Shown here one piece after another: positions 1 through 7,969 of a stretch of DNA of 58,999 bases (within the stretch, counting starts at the first letter, position 1; the number at the start of each line of letters is the position of its first letter). The notes under the pieces are model-generated. The model saw nothing but the letters and a program-made list of their open reading frames with translations, was not told the DNA's origin and made no database searches. A program made the position numbers and the translations under genes. Source of the DNA: Flavobacteriia bacterium (GTDB taxonomy: Bacteria > Bacteroidota > Bacteroidia > Flavobacteriales_D > Crocinitomicaceae); the NCBI GenBank assembly GCA_947455515.1, contig CANGOF010000004.1:1-58999 (forward strand), in the 5' to 3' direction.

Positions 1-215
1 GAATTATCTACACAACCAATATTATTGAAAATCTTAATGGAAAAATAAGAAAATACACTAAAAACAAACTTTCATTCCCAACAGATGAAGCTGTAATGAA
101 ATCCGTTTATTTAGCTGTTAATGAGTCTATTAAAAAATGGACAATGCCTATTAGAGAATGGGGAACAATATATGGCCAATTTTTAATTATTTTTGAGGAT
201 AGAATAACTAACTAA
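1..215 (+). CDS. IS256-family transposase, C-terminal end (cut by window edge)
   Basis: Reading from base 3, an open frame without a start codon runs to the TAA at 213-215. It contains [20 protein letters not shown] and, later, [17 protein letters not shown]. This is the conserved C-terminus of IS256/Mutator-type DDE transposases (IYTTNxIEx..R..K and the KKWxxPxRxW block). The catalytic acidic residues lie upstream of the window, so activity cannot be judged. The frame stops a few bases before the element's end, as is usual for this family. Confidence 0.9.
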   Translation, partial: IIYTTNIIENLNGKIRKYTKNKLSFPTDEAVMKSVYLAVNESIKKWTMPIREWGTIYGQFLIIFEDRITN

Positions 216-249
216 AAATCGTGTTTACACACTTAGTGGGATAGTGTCT
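1..249 (+). mobile_element. Right end of an IS256-like insertion sequence
   Basis: After the transposase stop, bases 221-248 (GTGTTTACACACTTAGTGGG followed by ATAGTGTC) resemble the terminal inverted repeat of Bacteroidota IS256-type elements, which usually read like GTTTACACA..T..GGGACA. The exact end, about 248-249, is inferred because the left end and target duplication are outside the window. The element stops only a few bases before the stop codon of the response regulator on the other strand. Confidence 0.75.
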
Positions 250-252
250 TTC

Positions 253-903
253 TTAAAACTCATGTTCTATACCATACAATACGAGTTGACTAAAATGTTC
301 TAATTTTAATTTTTGCATGATTTTAAACCGATGTCCTTCAACAGTCCGTATACTAATGTTTAGTTCATCTGCAACTTTAGTATTAGTGTAACCTTTTACA
401 AATAATGAAATAACTTGTACTTCTCTTTTCGATAGAATTTCACTTTTCAAATAAACACGTTGAGCTTTAACATTGGAAGAAATTTCATTAAATAATAAGT
501 TAGATGTTTCCGTACTAAAATACTTATTTCCATCACAAACTGTTTTAATGGCTTTTACTAATTCTTCTGCTGTACATGTTTTTAAAACAAATCCTGAAGT
601 ACTATATTTATATGCTTTTCGAATAATATAATCATCATTATGCATGGTAAGCATAATACTTGGTGGTGCATAGGATAAACTTCGTAATTTTTTTAATGTT
701 TCTAGACCATCTAAAATTGGCATAGTAATATCCAATAGAATAATATCAATTTTAGTATTTTTAATTTTTTGTAAAACCTCTAATCCATTAGAAACTTCGT
801 GAAATTGTAAATTCAAAGATTTTTGATGACTCAACATGGTAATTATACCTTCACGTACAATTTGATGATCGTCGGCTACTAATACATTAATTTTTTTAGA
901 CAT
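253..903 (-). CDS. NarL/FixJ (LuxR-type) response regulator
   Basis: This 216-residue protein has a receiver domain at about residues 4-122, with acidic pair D11/D12, phospho-acceptor D58 (in LLDITMP), T86 and K108. A LuxR/GerE helix-turn-helix follows at about 155-212 (LSKREVQVISLFVKGYTN, then RTVEGH). It is the likely DNA-binding output of the kinase encoded directly upstream, whose 3' end overlaps its start by 8 bases. The C-terminus is a normal length for the family, although an IS256 end lies only a few bases past the stop, so the last residues or the terminator may have been changed by that insertion. Targets are unknown; the nearest large regulated-looking locus is the peptide cluster starting near 5.6 kb, but a link is only a guess. 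Confidence 0.92.
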   Translation of the reverse strand: MSKKINVLVADDHQIVREGIITMLSHQKSLNLQFHEVSNGLEVLQKIKNTKIDIILLDITMPILDGLETLKKLRSLSYAPPSIMLTMHNDDYIIRKAYKYSTSGFVLKTCTAEELVKAIKTVCDGNKYFSTETSNLLFNEISSNVKAQRVYLKSEILSKREVQVISLFVKGYTNTKVADELNISIRTVEGHRFKIMQKLKLEHFSQLVLYGIEHEF

Positions 904-2035
904 AAAATTTGAAATTTAAACTTGTACCAATTGTCGGTTTACTAATTAATTCATAAGGAGCATTTAATAAATCCAATCGATGAATCATGTTATTCAATCC
1001 ATTTTTATGAAAAAGTAGATTGTCATCAAATCCAATACCTGTATCTCTTAGATTAAAAGTGAAAACCTTACTTTTTTTATTTACTGAAATTGTTAGGGTA
1101 ATATTTTTTGCTCGTGAATGTTTGATTGAATTAGTTAAAAATTCTTGAACAACTCTAAATAACATCAATTCTTTATCCTTACTTCCAATTTCTAATTCAC
1201 TTAATTGATAACTATACTTAATCGATGCATTATGAACTAAATTCAAATTATTTACCAATTGTTCAATTACCACAAATAGATTATTATTTACAATATAAGC
1301 TGGCATCAAATTATAAGAAACATCGCGTAATGTTTGGATTGATTTCGTATTATGATTTTTTATTTTATCAAGATATGAATCATATTCTGGACCATTTCTA
1401 TCCATTGTTCTCAAGGTTTCAATAAATAGACTGATGATATTTAACTCTTGACCTAAAGAATCATGTAAATCGTATGCCAATCTTTTTCGTTCATTTTCTT
1501 CTCCTTCTAGAAAAGCATTCATTTTTAAAAACTCATTGCGTTTTATTTCTGTAATATCCTCAGCAATAAAAATATATTGTATAGTATCGGAATTTTTAAG
1601 TTTGTAAACTTTACATAAAAAAAACTTATCTATTAAGTTCTTTTTCTTTTTGATTAGTTGAAATACAACTTCTTTTTGTTTTTTTGAATTTTCTAATTTT
1701 AAAGTGTTTTCAAGAACTATTTTCGGAAAAAAATCGTAAATATTTTCAATCAATATATCCTCATTACAATCTAAAAACTTTAATCCTGAGGTGTTAATTA
1801 ATTCCAATTTCCCAGATGTAGAGTAAACAATAATCGGTAAAGGCAATTTTGAAAGAATTGTACTGAAATAATCTTTTGTTATGGTTTTTTCATTTAATTC
1901 CTCCCCAAGCATATTTATAGCAGAAGCGATGACATTCATATCAGTATCACTCTCAACAATTGGGACTCTTAAATCAAAATCACCATTTGCATAAGAATAA
2001 ACAACAGTTTGTAAATGATCTATAAAACTATCCAT
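896..2035 (-). CDS. Soluble histidine kinase, HisKA_3 type, with PAS domain
   Basis: This 379-residue kinase has no membrane segment. The N-terminus (about 8-50) resembles a HAMP helix pair, followed by a PAS-like domain (about 55-165, ending YIFIAEDITEIKRNEF). The dimerisation/phospho-acceptor helix carries ERKRLAYDLHDSLGQE with H191. The HATPase_c domain has the N box around N302 (EFLTNSIKHS) and G box D331-T-G-I-G-F. This layout is typical of NarX/DegS-like kinases paired with LuxR-type regulators, and its partner is the adjacent regulator gene. It overlaps both neighbours by 8 bases, which indicates a translationally coupled operon. The signal is unknown; because the protein is cytosolic it probably senses an intracellular ligand or the small STAS-like protein encoded upstream. 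Confidence 0.92.
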   Translation of the reverse strand: MDSFIDHLQTVVYSYANGDFDLRVPIVESDTDMNVIASAINMLGEELNEKTITKDYFSTILSKLPLPIIVYSTSGKLELINTSGLKFLDCNEDILIENIYDFFPKIVLENTLKLENSKKQKEVVFQLIKKKKNLIDKFFLCKVYKLKNSDTIQYIFIAEDITEIKRNEFLKMNAFLEGEENERKRLAYDLHDSLGQELNIISLFIETLRTMDRNGPEYDSYLDKIKNHNTKSIQTLRDVSYNLMPAYIVNNNLFVVIEQLVNNLNLVHNASIKYSYQLSELEIGSKDKELMLFRVVQEFLTNSIKHSRAKNITLTISVNKKSKVFTFNLRDTGIGFDDNLLFHKNGLNNMIHRLDLLNAPYELISKPTIGTSLNFKFYV

Positions 2036-2417
2036 TTATATGCTTAATATTTTTAATCCATGTTATCGCTTCTGCTTTATCACTAAATATTTTTACAGGA
2101 AAATTGTACTTGACTAGATTCACTTTAACTAAAAAATTTGCTAGAAAAGTAGATAATTTGGAATTTGAAAATATTGCCATTCCGCCAACCAAATATGTTC
2201 CAACACTTGAACCGAAAAAATCCCTAGTTTGTTTATCAATACTTTTTACAGATGTTCCATCAATAAATAAATAGGAAATCGTATGATTTGTAAATTCTAA
2301 TCGATCCTCAACGAGTTTTTTAGCAATTTCAAGATTAATATTTTCATTTTTATACTCAAGATGAAGTATTCCATCTATTTCTTTAATTGTCCCATATGAT
2401 GAGCTTATTTCTCTCAT
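2028..2417 (-). CDS. Small STAS/SpoIIAA-like protein
   Basis: This 129-residue protein has an alternating strand/helix pattern (ISYLFIDGTSVKSIDKQTRD, then the helix beginning FSDKAEAITWIK). It resembles the SpoIIAA-like STAS/SEC14-type proteins often found beside two-component genes in Bacteroidota. No catalytic motif is visible. It is the first gene of the operon with the kinase and regulator, with an 8-base overlap to the kinase start, so it may tune the kinase. The family call rests on fold pattern and context rather than a diagnostic motif. Confidence 0.6.
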   Translation of the reverse strand: MREISSSYGTIKEIDGILHLEYKNENINLEIAKKLVEDRLEFTNHTISYLFIDGTSVKSIDKQTRDFFGSSVGTYLVGGMAIFSNSKLSTFLANFLVKVNLVKYNFPVKIFSDKAEAITWIKNIKHING

Positions 2418-2584
2418 AAATTAATCAGATATTTTTATAATGATTCTTTAGCATTTCGAATATATACATTATTTCAGAGTATTTACTTTTTTGATTATTA
2501 AAATGTTATCAATTAAATTATTAGTAAAAAAAGTAATTATTTATAGTTTAATTTCATGATAACTTCAAAAATTAAATATGTCAA

Positions 2585-4885
2585 TTATTTTTTAGAATGT
2601 ATATTTTCAATTTGTTCAAATGAAAATTGATCCTTAGAAGTTATAAAAGCATATTTAGCAATCTGTTTTGCGCCTAATTTTTTCTTTTCAAAATCTGCAG
2701 AAAAACCAAAAAATAATTTTTGATAGTTTTTTTCTCTTGCATGAAGTACAATATTATACAGCATAGTTTTATAGGTATTATAGGTTTCATTGAATGAATA
2801 ATCAATACCTATCAACATGGTAACATAACTGTCTGCGTTTAAATTACACACATCTATTCCAATTATTTTGTTGCTTTCTTTTATACGTAAAATCCCAAAC
2901 TCCCAATCTTTATGTCCATTTATCGTTTTAAATAACTTATAGGGATATGGAAAAATATTGATGTCAAAATTTTTACTAGAAACCTGTGAATATAATGAAT
3001 AGAAAAGCGCTAATTCTTCCTCTGTCAATTTACTTTTTATTTCAAATTCCAATAATTGCTGATTCTTTAACACTTCATTTCTAATATTTCGTCGTGCTTT
3101 TGAACTTAACAAATCAAGATAATCTTTCTCTTTTTGCTCCTGGAGTGTGTCGATTATGTTAGCATTTGGCATTTGAACCTTAAAAAAACCTTCATCGTAA
3201 AAGAGTTTAAAAAGTTCATTATCCTCTTCAGAAAAATCACGTAAAATTAAATTATTAATACCTTCTTCTTGCTGTATATGAAGTAATAATTGAACTAATT
3301 CTTGTATTGCTTGAAAATATAATGGATGTTGTTTATCGTAATATAAATGCTCTCCTTCTGTAAAAAAAGAACCCAAACACAACGTTTTAGAACATAAATG
3401 ATAGGGATCATCTTTTCTGATTTCTTCAATTGCTTGTGATATTCCTGATTCTGATAATAAATCATCTTTCACCAAACCTATCGTTAAAAATGTTGCAGCA
3501 ATTATATTATTTTTTTCATCTCGTAGGATTATGTATTGACTTTGCCAATTGTCTTCAAGATTAGGATTATCAGAAAAACCTTGTTCTAACACTTGTAAAG
3601 CAGCTGAATCAAAATTACCTTTTCCTTTGAATAGTCCATCCCATTCTTCTCCATTTATATTATGGATAGAATGTTCTCGTTGTATTTTTATGTTGACTTT
3701 TTGATTAACAATTAATTCTTCTGAACTATACTCTTCTATTAATGGAATATTAAATGCTTTTCGAACCTGATTATTTGTTTTATTTTCTTCCGCTAATGCT
3801 AAAGGATAATGATAGGATAACGCATCAATCAAAGCTTCAATATCCGATTCAGTGTTATGATTAGTAATTGTAAAACGTAAGCCTGTATTTTTAATTGGAA
3901 CAGCAGGGAACATTCCAATATTTACGTAGAATCCCTCATCTAAGATTCGTTTATTTAAATTATAACCTACTACAGGTTGACCAGTACCAACAAACATTAT
4001 TGGTGTATCAGGATTGGATACCAATGGTAATTGTGTTGCTTTAAATTTATCATCCGCAAACTGTAATTTCTGGCGTAATGAATTTTGTAATACATTAAGT
4101 TCCCCAGTCAAATGCAATTCTGCAGAGGCTATACATGCTCCTAAAATTGGAGGTGGTATCGGATGTGAATAGGAAAGTGCTCCACCATGTATTTTTACTT
4201 TATCGTACCAAGCTTGCGATGGGAAAACTGCTATTCCTCCCATAACACCAAATCCTTTAGCCATGGTTGTCATATACAGAGTTTTTTCATTCGCTAGACA
4301 AGCTTCAAATAATTGACCACATCCATTAGTCCCACTCCAACTCATACCATGTGCATCGTCGACATAAAGATGTAGTTGTGGATATTTTTTTAGTAATTCA
4401 TTCAAGTCATCTATTGGTGCAATATCACCATACATAGAATAAACTCCGTCAATCATATACCAAATTTTTGAACTTGTATCGCGATATTTCAAGATCTTTT
4501 GCTCAAGCATTTCTAAATTATTATGCCTAATTATTTCTACGACAGTTCCTTTCGCTTTTAATAATTGACAAGCAGTTTGTATACTAACGTGACATTGTTG
4601 ATCTAGTATAATTACATCTCTTGTTTCAACAACACAAGGTAGAACAGCTACATGTAGTAAAGAAGTTGAAGTAAATGTAATAACTGGTTTATTGAAAAAT
4701 ATCGTAGATAAAAGGTACTCTAAATAATCACTTTGTTTGGATGCTAAATACGTTCTTGAAACTGAAAATTGAGTGCCATATTTTCGTGTAAAATCGATTG
4801 ATTTTTCAATTAGTTTTGGATGATTTTCCAATCCTAAATATCCACACGTTCCAAAATTTCGCATGAGCTGTGATCCAACCTGCAT
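2585..4885 (-). CDS. Alpha-oxoamine synthase fused to a GNAT/FemAB-like domain, N-terminus frameshifted
   Basis: Residues 1-365, counted from the in-frame ATG at 4885, form a fold-type I PLP enzyme of the alpha-oxoamine synthase family (KBL/AONS/serine palmitoyltransferase). They include FGTCGYLGLENHP, the YVDDAHG motif with D176/H179, and the Schiff-base lysine K210 in TTMAKGFGVMGG. Residues from about 390 to 766 form a second, acyltransferase-like region (SSKARRNIRNEV and later FFGFSADFEKKKLGAKQIA) resembling peptidogalycan/GNAT proteins. Such enzymes condense an amino acid with an acyl thioester; the substrate here is unknown, and sphingolipid- or sulfonolipid-like lipids are possible. The first about 30 residues appear to be encoded upstream in a different frame, so the shown start is probably not the ancestral one. 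Whether the protein is functional depends on that shift. Confidence 0.85.
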   Translation of the reverse strand: MQVGSQLMRNFGTCGYLGLENHPKLIEKSIDFTRKYGTQFSVSRTYLASKQSDYLEYLLSTIFFNKPVITFTSTSLLHVAVLPCVVETRDVIILDQQCHVSIQTACQLLKAKGTVVEIIRHNNLEMLEQKILKYRDTSSKIWYMIDGVYSMYGDIAPIDDLNELLKKYPQLHLYVDDAHGMSWSGTNGCGQLFEACLANEKTLYMTTMAKGFGVMGGIAVFPSQAWYDKVKIHGGALSYSHPIPPPILGACIASAELHLTGELNVLQNSLRQKLQFADDKFKATQLPLVSNPDTPIMFVGTGQPVVGYNLNKRILDEGFYVNIGMFPAVPIKNTGLRFTITNHNTESDIEALIDALSYHYPLALAEENKTNNQVRKAFNIPLIEEYSSEELIVNQKVNIKIQREHSIHNINGEEWDGLFKGKGNFDSAALQVLEQGFSDNPNLEDNWQSQYIILRDEKNNIIAATFLTIGLVKDDLLSESGISQAIEEIRKDDPYHLCSKTLCLGSFFTEGEHLYYDKQHPLYFQAIQELVQLLLHIQQEEGINNLILRDFSEEDNELFKLFYDEGFFKVQMPNANIIDTLQEQKEKDYLDLLSSKARRNIRNEVLKNQQLLEFEIKSKLTEEELALFYSLYSQVSSKNFDINIFPYPYKLFKTINGHKDWEFGILRIKESNKIIGIDVCNLNADSYVTMLIGIDYSFNETYNTYKTMLYNIVLHAREKNYQKLFFGFSADFEKKKLGAKQIAKYAFITSKDQFSFEQIENIHSKK

Positions 4886-4907
4886 GGTATTTCCATCCCA
4901 TTGATCG

Positions 4908-5003
4908 CTAGTGTATTATAAGTTGAATTACTCCTCTGTTTTCTGCTTCAATTAATAAATCATTAATCGTATCATGTATTGAATTATGAACTATTTTAGC
5001 CAT
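4908..5003 (-). pseudogene. Out-of-frame N-terminal piece of the oxoamine synthase
   Basis: From ATG at 5003-5001 a frame reads MAKIVHNSIHDTINDLLIEA, then ENRGVIQL, and reaches TAG at 4910-4908. The downstream gene's frame, read backwards from its ATG, gives YTSDQWDGNTMQVGSQL before meeting TAA at 4918-4916. Joining ...GVIQL to YTSDQWDGN... gives one continuous, plausible N-terminus, and a consensus-like promoter sits 17 bases upstream of this ATG. A one-base net shift near 4915-4920 explains both pieces. It could be a sequencing or assembly error, a recent mutation or, less likely, programmed frameshifting. Confidence 0.7.
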
Positions 5004-5582
5004 TTTTTTAAATTTTTAAGCAAAATTATAGTTCAACAATTTTCAGCATTACCTATTTCGTTTTAATCAAATTTATTACGTGTAAAAACAGGTAATTTTA
5101 CGTGCTAATATTATTTTTCAAGTATTATTACGTGTTAATTACATCCTTTTACACGAAAAAATACGCCTTTTCATACGTAATATGAAAATTTATAGTTCAC
5201 ACATACTTTAAAAAACACATTCATAAGTAGATTTGTTTTTAAACCTATCAACGGTTTGAAATCATTAAATACTACAAATGATGTTGGTGTCGTTATTCAT
5301 CTGAAATATTGAATAACATTAAGTGAACAGGCACCACTTCATTGTGGTATTCTTTTAAAAGAAAATTTCTCTTCAAAATTTCCTTACAATTTTTAGAATT
5401 AAAGTACTTAAATGTTTCTTGAATATTTGGTCTCTATTTGAAACCAAAAACACTTTGTAAAATCACCTTTTTTTGATATAACAAGTAAAAATACCTAGAA
5501 CAGTAAGTAGAAGAAACGTGAATCAGTAGGTAAAAATCAAAATTAAGTACCTGATTATAAAAATCATAAATAATATTTCATA
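5004..5582. promoter_or_regulatory. Divergent intergenic region with operator-like repeats
   Basis: No gene is seen in this AT-rich spacer between the oxoamine synthase and peptide cassette 1. The left third holds several related half-sites: AGGTAATTTTACGT at 5090-5103, CACGAAAAAATACGCC at 5152-5167, and repeated TTACGTG words near 5077, 5099 and 5129. They resemble ACGTAAAAATACGC in the spacers before cassettes 2 and 3. A weak hairpin, ACCAC..GTGGT, followed by TTCTTTT lies near 5331-5353. The remainder shows nothing recognisable. Confidence 0.4.
5021..5028 (-). promoter_or_regulatory. Bacteroidota -7 box (TAATTTTG) for the oxoamine synthase
   Basis: On the minus strand TAATTTTG matches the TAnnTTTG -7 consensus and lies 17 bases upstream of the ATG at 5003. 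No clean TTTG -33 box is seen. It supports the longer, frameshifted start. Confidence 0.5.
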
Positions 5583-5755
5583 CGTTCGTCAAATAAAAAG
5601 GAAGTGCGGTAACACTTCCTTTAAAAGACACAGATTAACACTGTTTTACCGAGCAGTATAAAAATGTGCAATCTTCGAACAAGTAGTATGCCGAAAATGC
5701 TTGTAAGTAAGATAAGAAAAAAAATGGAGAGTAGGTGATGTAAAAATATAATAAA
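5583..5755 (+). promoter_or_regulatory. Conserved precursor leader RNA, copy 1
   Basis: This is the first of three near-identical 5' regions ahead of the precursor genes. It starts with a perfect 7-bp hairpin (GGAAGTG-CGGTAA-CACTTCC at 5600-5619) followed by TTT, then about 100 conserved bases including ACCGAGCAGT and AAGTAGTATGCCGAAAATGC. A short frame at 5664-5738 (MCNLRTSSMPKML then eleven more residues) ends 17 bases before the precursor ATG. The hairpin could be a terminator for upstream transcripts, an attenuator, or a stability element; the sequence does not decide between these. Confidence 0.6.
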
Positions 5756-5965
5756 ATGAAATTAACAAGCAAAAGGTTGTCAAAATTTACGAAAAAAGAA
5801 ATTTTAGATATTGAAAACATAAATGGAGGTGCAGAAATTAGATTATTCTGCGTAACTGCAAATTGGGAGGGATGGTTTGATGGTTCTCTTTTTACAAGAG
5901 GGAAAATCAATGAATTTGACCGTCCTTGTAAAACTGTTGAAACAAGTACTAATACATATTATTAG
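5756..5965 (+). CDS. Grasp-with-spasm precursor peptide 1 (double-glycine leader)
   Basis: This 69-residue peptide has a basic leader of 25 residues ending in ENINGG (G24-G25), the cleavage site expected for the C39 peptidase domain of the exporter at 17 kb. The predicted 44-residue core is rich in Thr/Ser and Asp/Glu, the side chains ATP-grasp ligases join as esters or amides, and has two Cys (FCV and PCK). It is followed 59 bases later by the exported-protein gene and then by GwsG and GwsS. The leader differs from those of precursors 2 and 3 (MKLTSKRLSK rather than MKKLESL), which suggests an older divergence. Ring positions cannot be predicted from sequence alone. Confidence 0.85.
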   Translation: MKLTSKRLSKFTKKEILDIENINGGAEIRLFCVTANWEGWFDGSLFTRGKINEFDRPCKTVETSTNTYY

Positions 5966-6024
5966 AATCTATAATGTAGAGTCTATTTTGAAAAATAGAC
6001 TCTACTAATAAATCTGTTAAAATT

Positions 6025-6867
6025 TTGAAAAAAACATTTCTTATATCAGCAACATTACTTAACATACTTGTAATCAATAGATTTTTATGCCAAAACTCAT
6101 CGTTTTTTAATAAAAAAGATTACTATTATAGAGCAATTTATATTGATCAAAATGATGATACTATTTTTAACGAAAAAATAATTGAAAAATTTTTAGGCAA
6201 AAAATGGTTCGCACAAAGAAAATTACAAGATGCAGTAAGTTACATATATTACACTGACACAGCAAATTACAAAAAATTTGTCTCATATGATGATTTTATT
6301 AATGAAAATCAAAAAAAATATTATTTAAAACACCACAAATATAAATTAACAAAGAAAGAAACTATAGGTGGATATTATTACAAAGAGATGTTTTATATTC
6401 ATCCACCAAGAAATAATCAGTACGAAATCCTATTTTATGCTTGGCATCCACAAATAATTTTGACATTTTTATCAGACTCAATAAAAGAATCAAATCAATA
6501 TGCTAATATTAGTTTACCAAAAAAACATAAAGAATTTTTTTTAGATAGTAATAGATTCTTACCTTGTGAAAAGGGTGAATTAATAAAATATTACACCTTC
6601 ATGGGTATCCCTTTATTTGGTACATTTAGACATACAAATACTATTACCAATTATAATGATATAATCATAAATAACCATAAAGTGAAAGCTTATAAAGTAT
6701 ATGTAGAGTCAAAAGGTTATTTGAATAAAAAATATAAAAATATAAATACATTTAATGGTTCTGTTGAAGCTATTTTCACATTGGAATATGGTTTCGAAAG
6801 AATACTTTATGAATTTCAAAATGGTATTAAAATTCAGTTTTATTTAGAAAAAATCATTCAATTATGA
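6025..6867 (+). CDS. Cassette 1 exported protein of unknown function
   Basis: This 280-residue protein starts at TTG with a signal-peptide-like N-terminus (MKKTFLISATLLNILVINRF), so it is probably periplasmic or outer-membrane associated. No family was recognised. The mature part is basic and aromatic, with YYYKEMFYIHPP near 122-133 and a strand-rich C-terminal half. It holds the same slot as the TPR/DUF6624-like exported proteins of cassettes 2 and 3, between precursor and ligase, but shows no clear similarity to them. Its stop overlaps the gwsG start by 4 bases (ATGA), so it is translationally coupled. A role in immunity or in handling the exported product is a guess. Confidence 0.75.
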   Translation: MKKTFLISATLLNILVINRFLCQNSSFFNKKDYYYRAIYIDQNDDTIFNEKIIEKFLGKKWFAQRKLQDAVSYIYYTDTANYKKFVSYDDFINENQKKYYLKHHKYKLTKKETIGGYYYKEMFYIHPPRNNQYEILFYAWHPQIILTFLSDSIKESNQYANISLPKKHKEFFLDSNRFLPCEKGELIKYYTFMGIPLFGTFRHTNTITNYNDIIINNHKVKAYKVYVESKGYLNKKYKNINTFNGSVEAIFTLEYGFERILYEFQNGIKIQFYLEKIIQL

Positions 6868-7820
6868 TAATTCTTTTTTCATTTCACGGTGATAGAATTA
6901 CCAATAAACTAATAGATTGGTTGTTGTATTATAATATTCAATTTAAGAGAATAAATTTGGAAGATGAAACTCCATTCAATATAACAATCGAATATAATAA
7001 TGATATGAATATAAAATTTAAACTCATTAATAGCGAAATCATCAATTTTTCAGAGGTTAAATATTTTTATGTGAGAGGAGTTGGTTTTAAAGAACTTAAT
7101 TGTTTCACTAAAATTCCAAATATACCACAACCAATAATAAATAAATATTTAAAATTAGAATGGGAAACACTAATTAATTTTTTCTATTCAGAAATAAATA
7201 AAAAATCAATTGGTTCATTTAAAATTGGAGATAATCATAGTAAATTAAAACAATATAAAATAGTTAAATCTTTAGGTTTAAACCTCCCAAAATCTATTAT
7301 ATGCAATAATCTAGAAGAAATTAATAGTTTTCATGAAAATAAAAATTTAATTACTAAAGCAATTCAAGATAACATTGCAACTGAATACAACAGAAAAGTT
7401 TACCTTCAAAGAGTACAAAGGTTTAATATAAAAGAAATTGACAAAGAGTTTTTCCCTTCATTTTTTCAAATTGAAATTGAAAAACAATATGAAATTAGGA
7501 CATTTATTTTTGATCAAAAATGTTATTCTATTAAATTTACTTTTAAAGAAAAGGGCATTGATATGCGAGATTATTATAACCAACATGAATATGCCTCCTA
7601 TCAATTACCAAAAAATATTCAAAACAAATTAATTTCACTTATCGAAAAATTAGAATTAAAATCTGGATCTATCGATCTAATTAAAGATATGAATAATAAT
7701 TATTACTATTTAGAAACAAATCCAAATGGTCAATATGATTGGGTATCAACATTTACAGAAACTAATTTACATCAAACCATTGCAATTTTTTTTAAAAATG
7801 AAATCAAAAAACTTAAATAG
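6864..7820 (+). CDS. gwsG: ATP-grasp peptide maturase GwsG, cassette 1
   Basis: This 318-residue ATP-grasp ligase is of the graspetide (microviridin-like) group. It has the N-terminal nucleotide-ligase-like domain with IDWLLYYNIQFKRIN, a lysine-bearing strand (NLITKAIQDN), the region IEKQYEIRTFIFDQKCYSIK, and the Mg/ATP-binding end GSIDLIKD...YLETNPNGQYDW. Such enzymes activate Asp/Glu side chains with ATP and couple them to Ser/Thr/Lys, making ester or amide rings. The closest family known to me is the grasp-with-spasm maturase. It is more diverged from the GwsG of cassettes 2 and 3 than those are from each other; for example it has LETNPNGQ where they have LEINPxGQ. Its coding end overlaps the next small gene by 23 bases. 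Confidence 0.9.
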   Translation: MIILFSFHGDRITNKLIDWLLYYNIQFKRINLEDETPFNITIEYNNDMNIKFKLINSEIINFSEVKYFYVRGVGFKELNCFTKIPNIPQPIINKYLKLEWETLINFFYSEINKKSIGSFKIGDNHSKLKQYKIVKSLGLNLPKSIICNNLEEINSFHENKNLITKAIQDNIATEYNRKVYLQRVQRFNIKEIDKEFFPSFFQIEIEKQYEIRTFIFDQKCYSIKFTFKEKGIDMRDYYNQHEYASYQLPKNIQNKLISLIEKLELKSGSIDLIKDMNNNYYYLETNPNGQYDWVSTFTETNLHQTIAIFFKNEIKKLK

Positions 7821-7965
7821 AATAAATCCACCTATTATTTTCAATAATATTAAAATAATAAAAAATCTAAAAAATAGACATCAGATAGAAGGTGAAAAAA
7901 ATACATTTTATTCAGATAATGACTTCAGTCCGTTCCCATTTTACAAACCAATAATTAAATTTTGA
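7798..7965 (+). CDS. Small basic protein between GwsG and GwsS, cassette 1
   Basis: This 55-residue protein starts at the ATG at 7798 inside the end of gwsG and stops 4 bases before gwsS. It is rich in Asn, Ile and Lys and ends SPFPFYKPIIKF. All three cassettes have a 55-66-residue frame in this position; the cassette 3 version shares FYKP near its C-terminus. No family is recognised. The conserved position and tight overlaps suggest a real gene, possibly an adaptor for the maturases or a second substrate; it has no GG leader. Confidence 0.6.
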   Translation: MKSKNLNRINPPIIFNNIKIIKNLKNRHQIEGEKNTFYSDNDFSPFPFYKPIIKF

Positions 7966-7969
7966 AACA

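Noticed and set aside
5635-5910. Minus-strand frames over the precursor leaders (also 13165-13614 and 9428-9619)
   Set aside because: They are antisense to the conserved leader and precursor genes. Their similar ends (for example QAFSAYYL) only reflect the repeated leader DNA.
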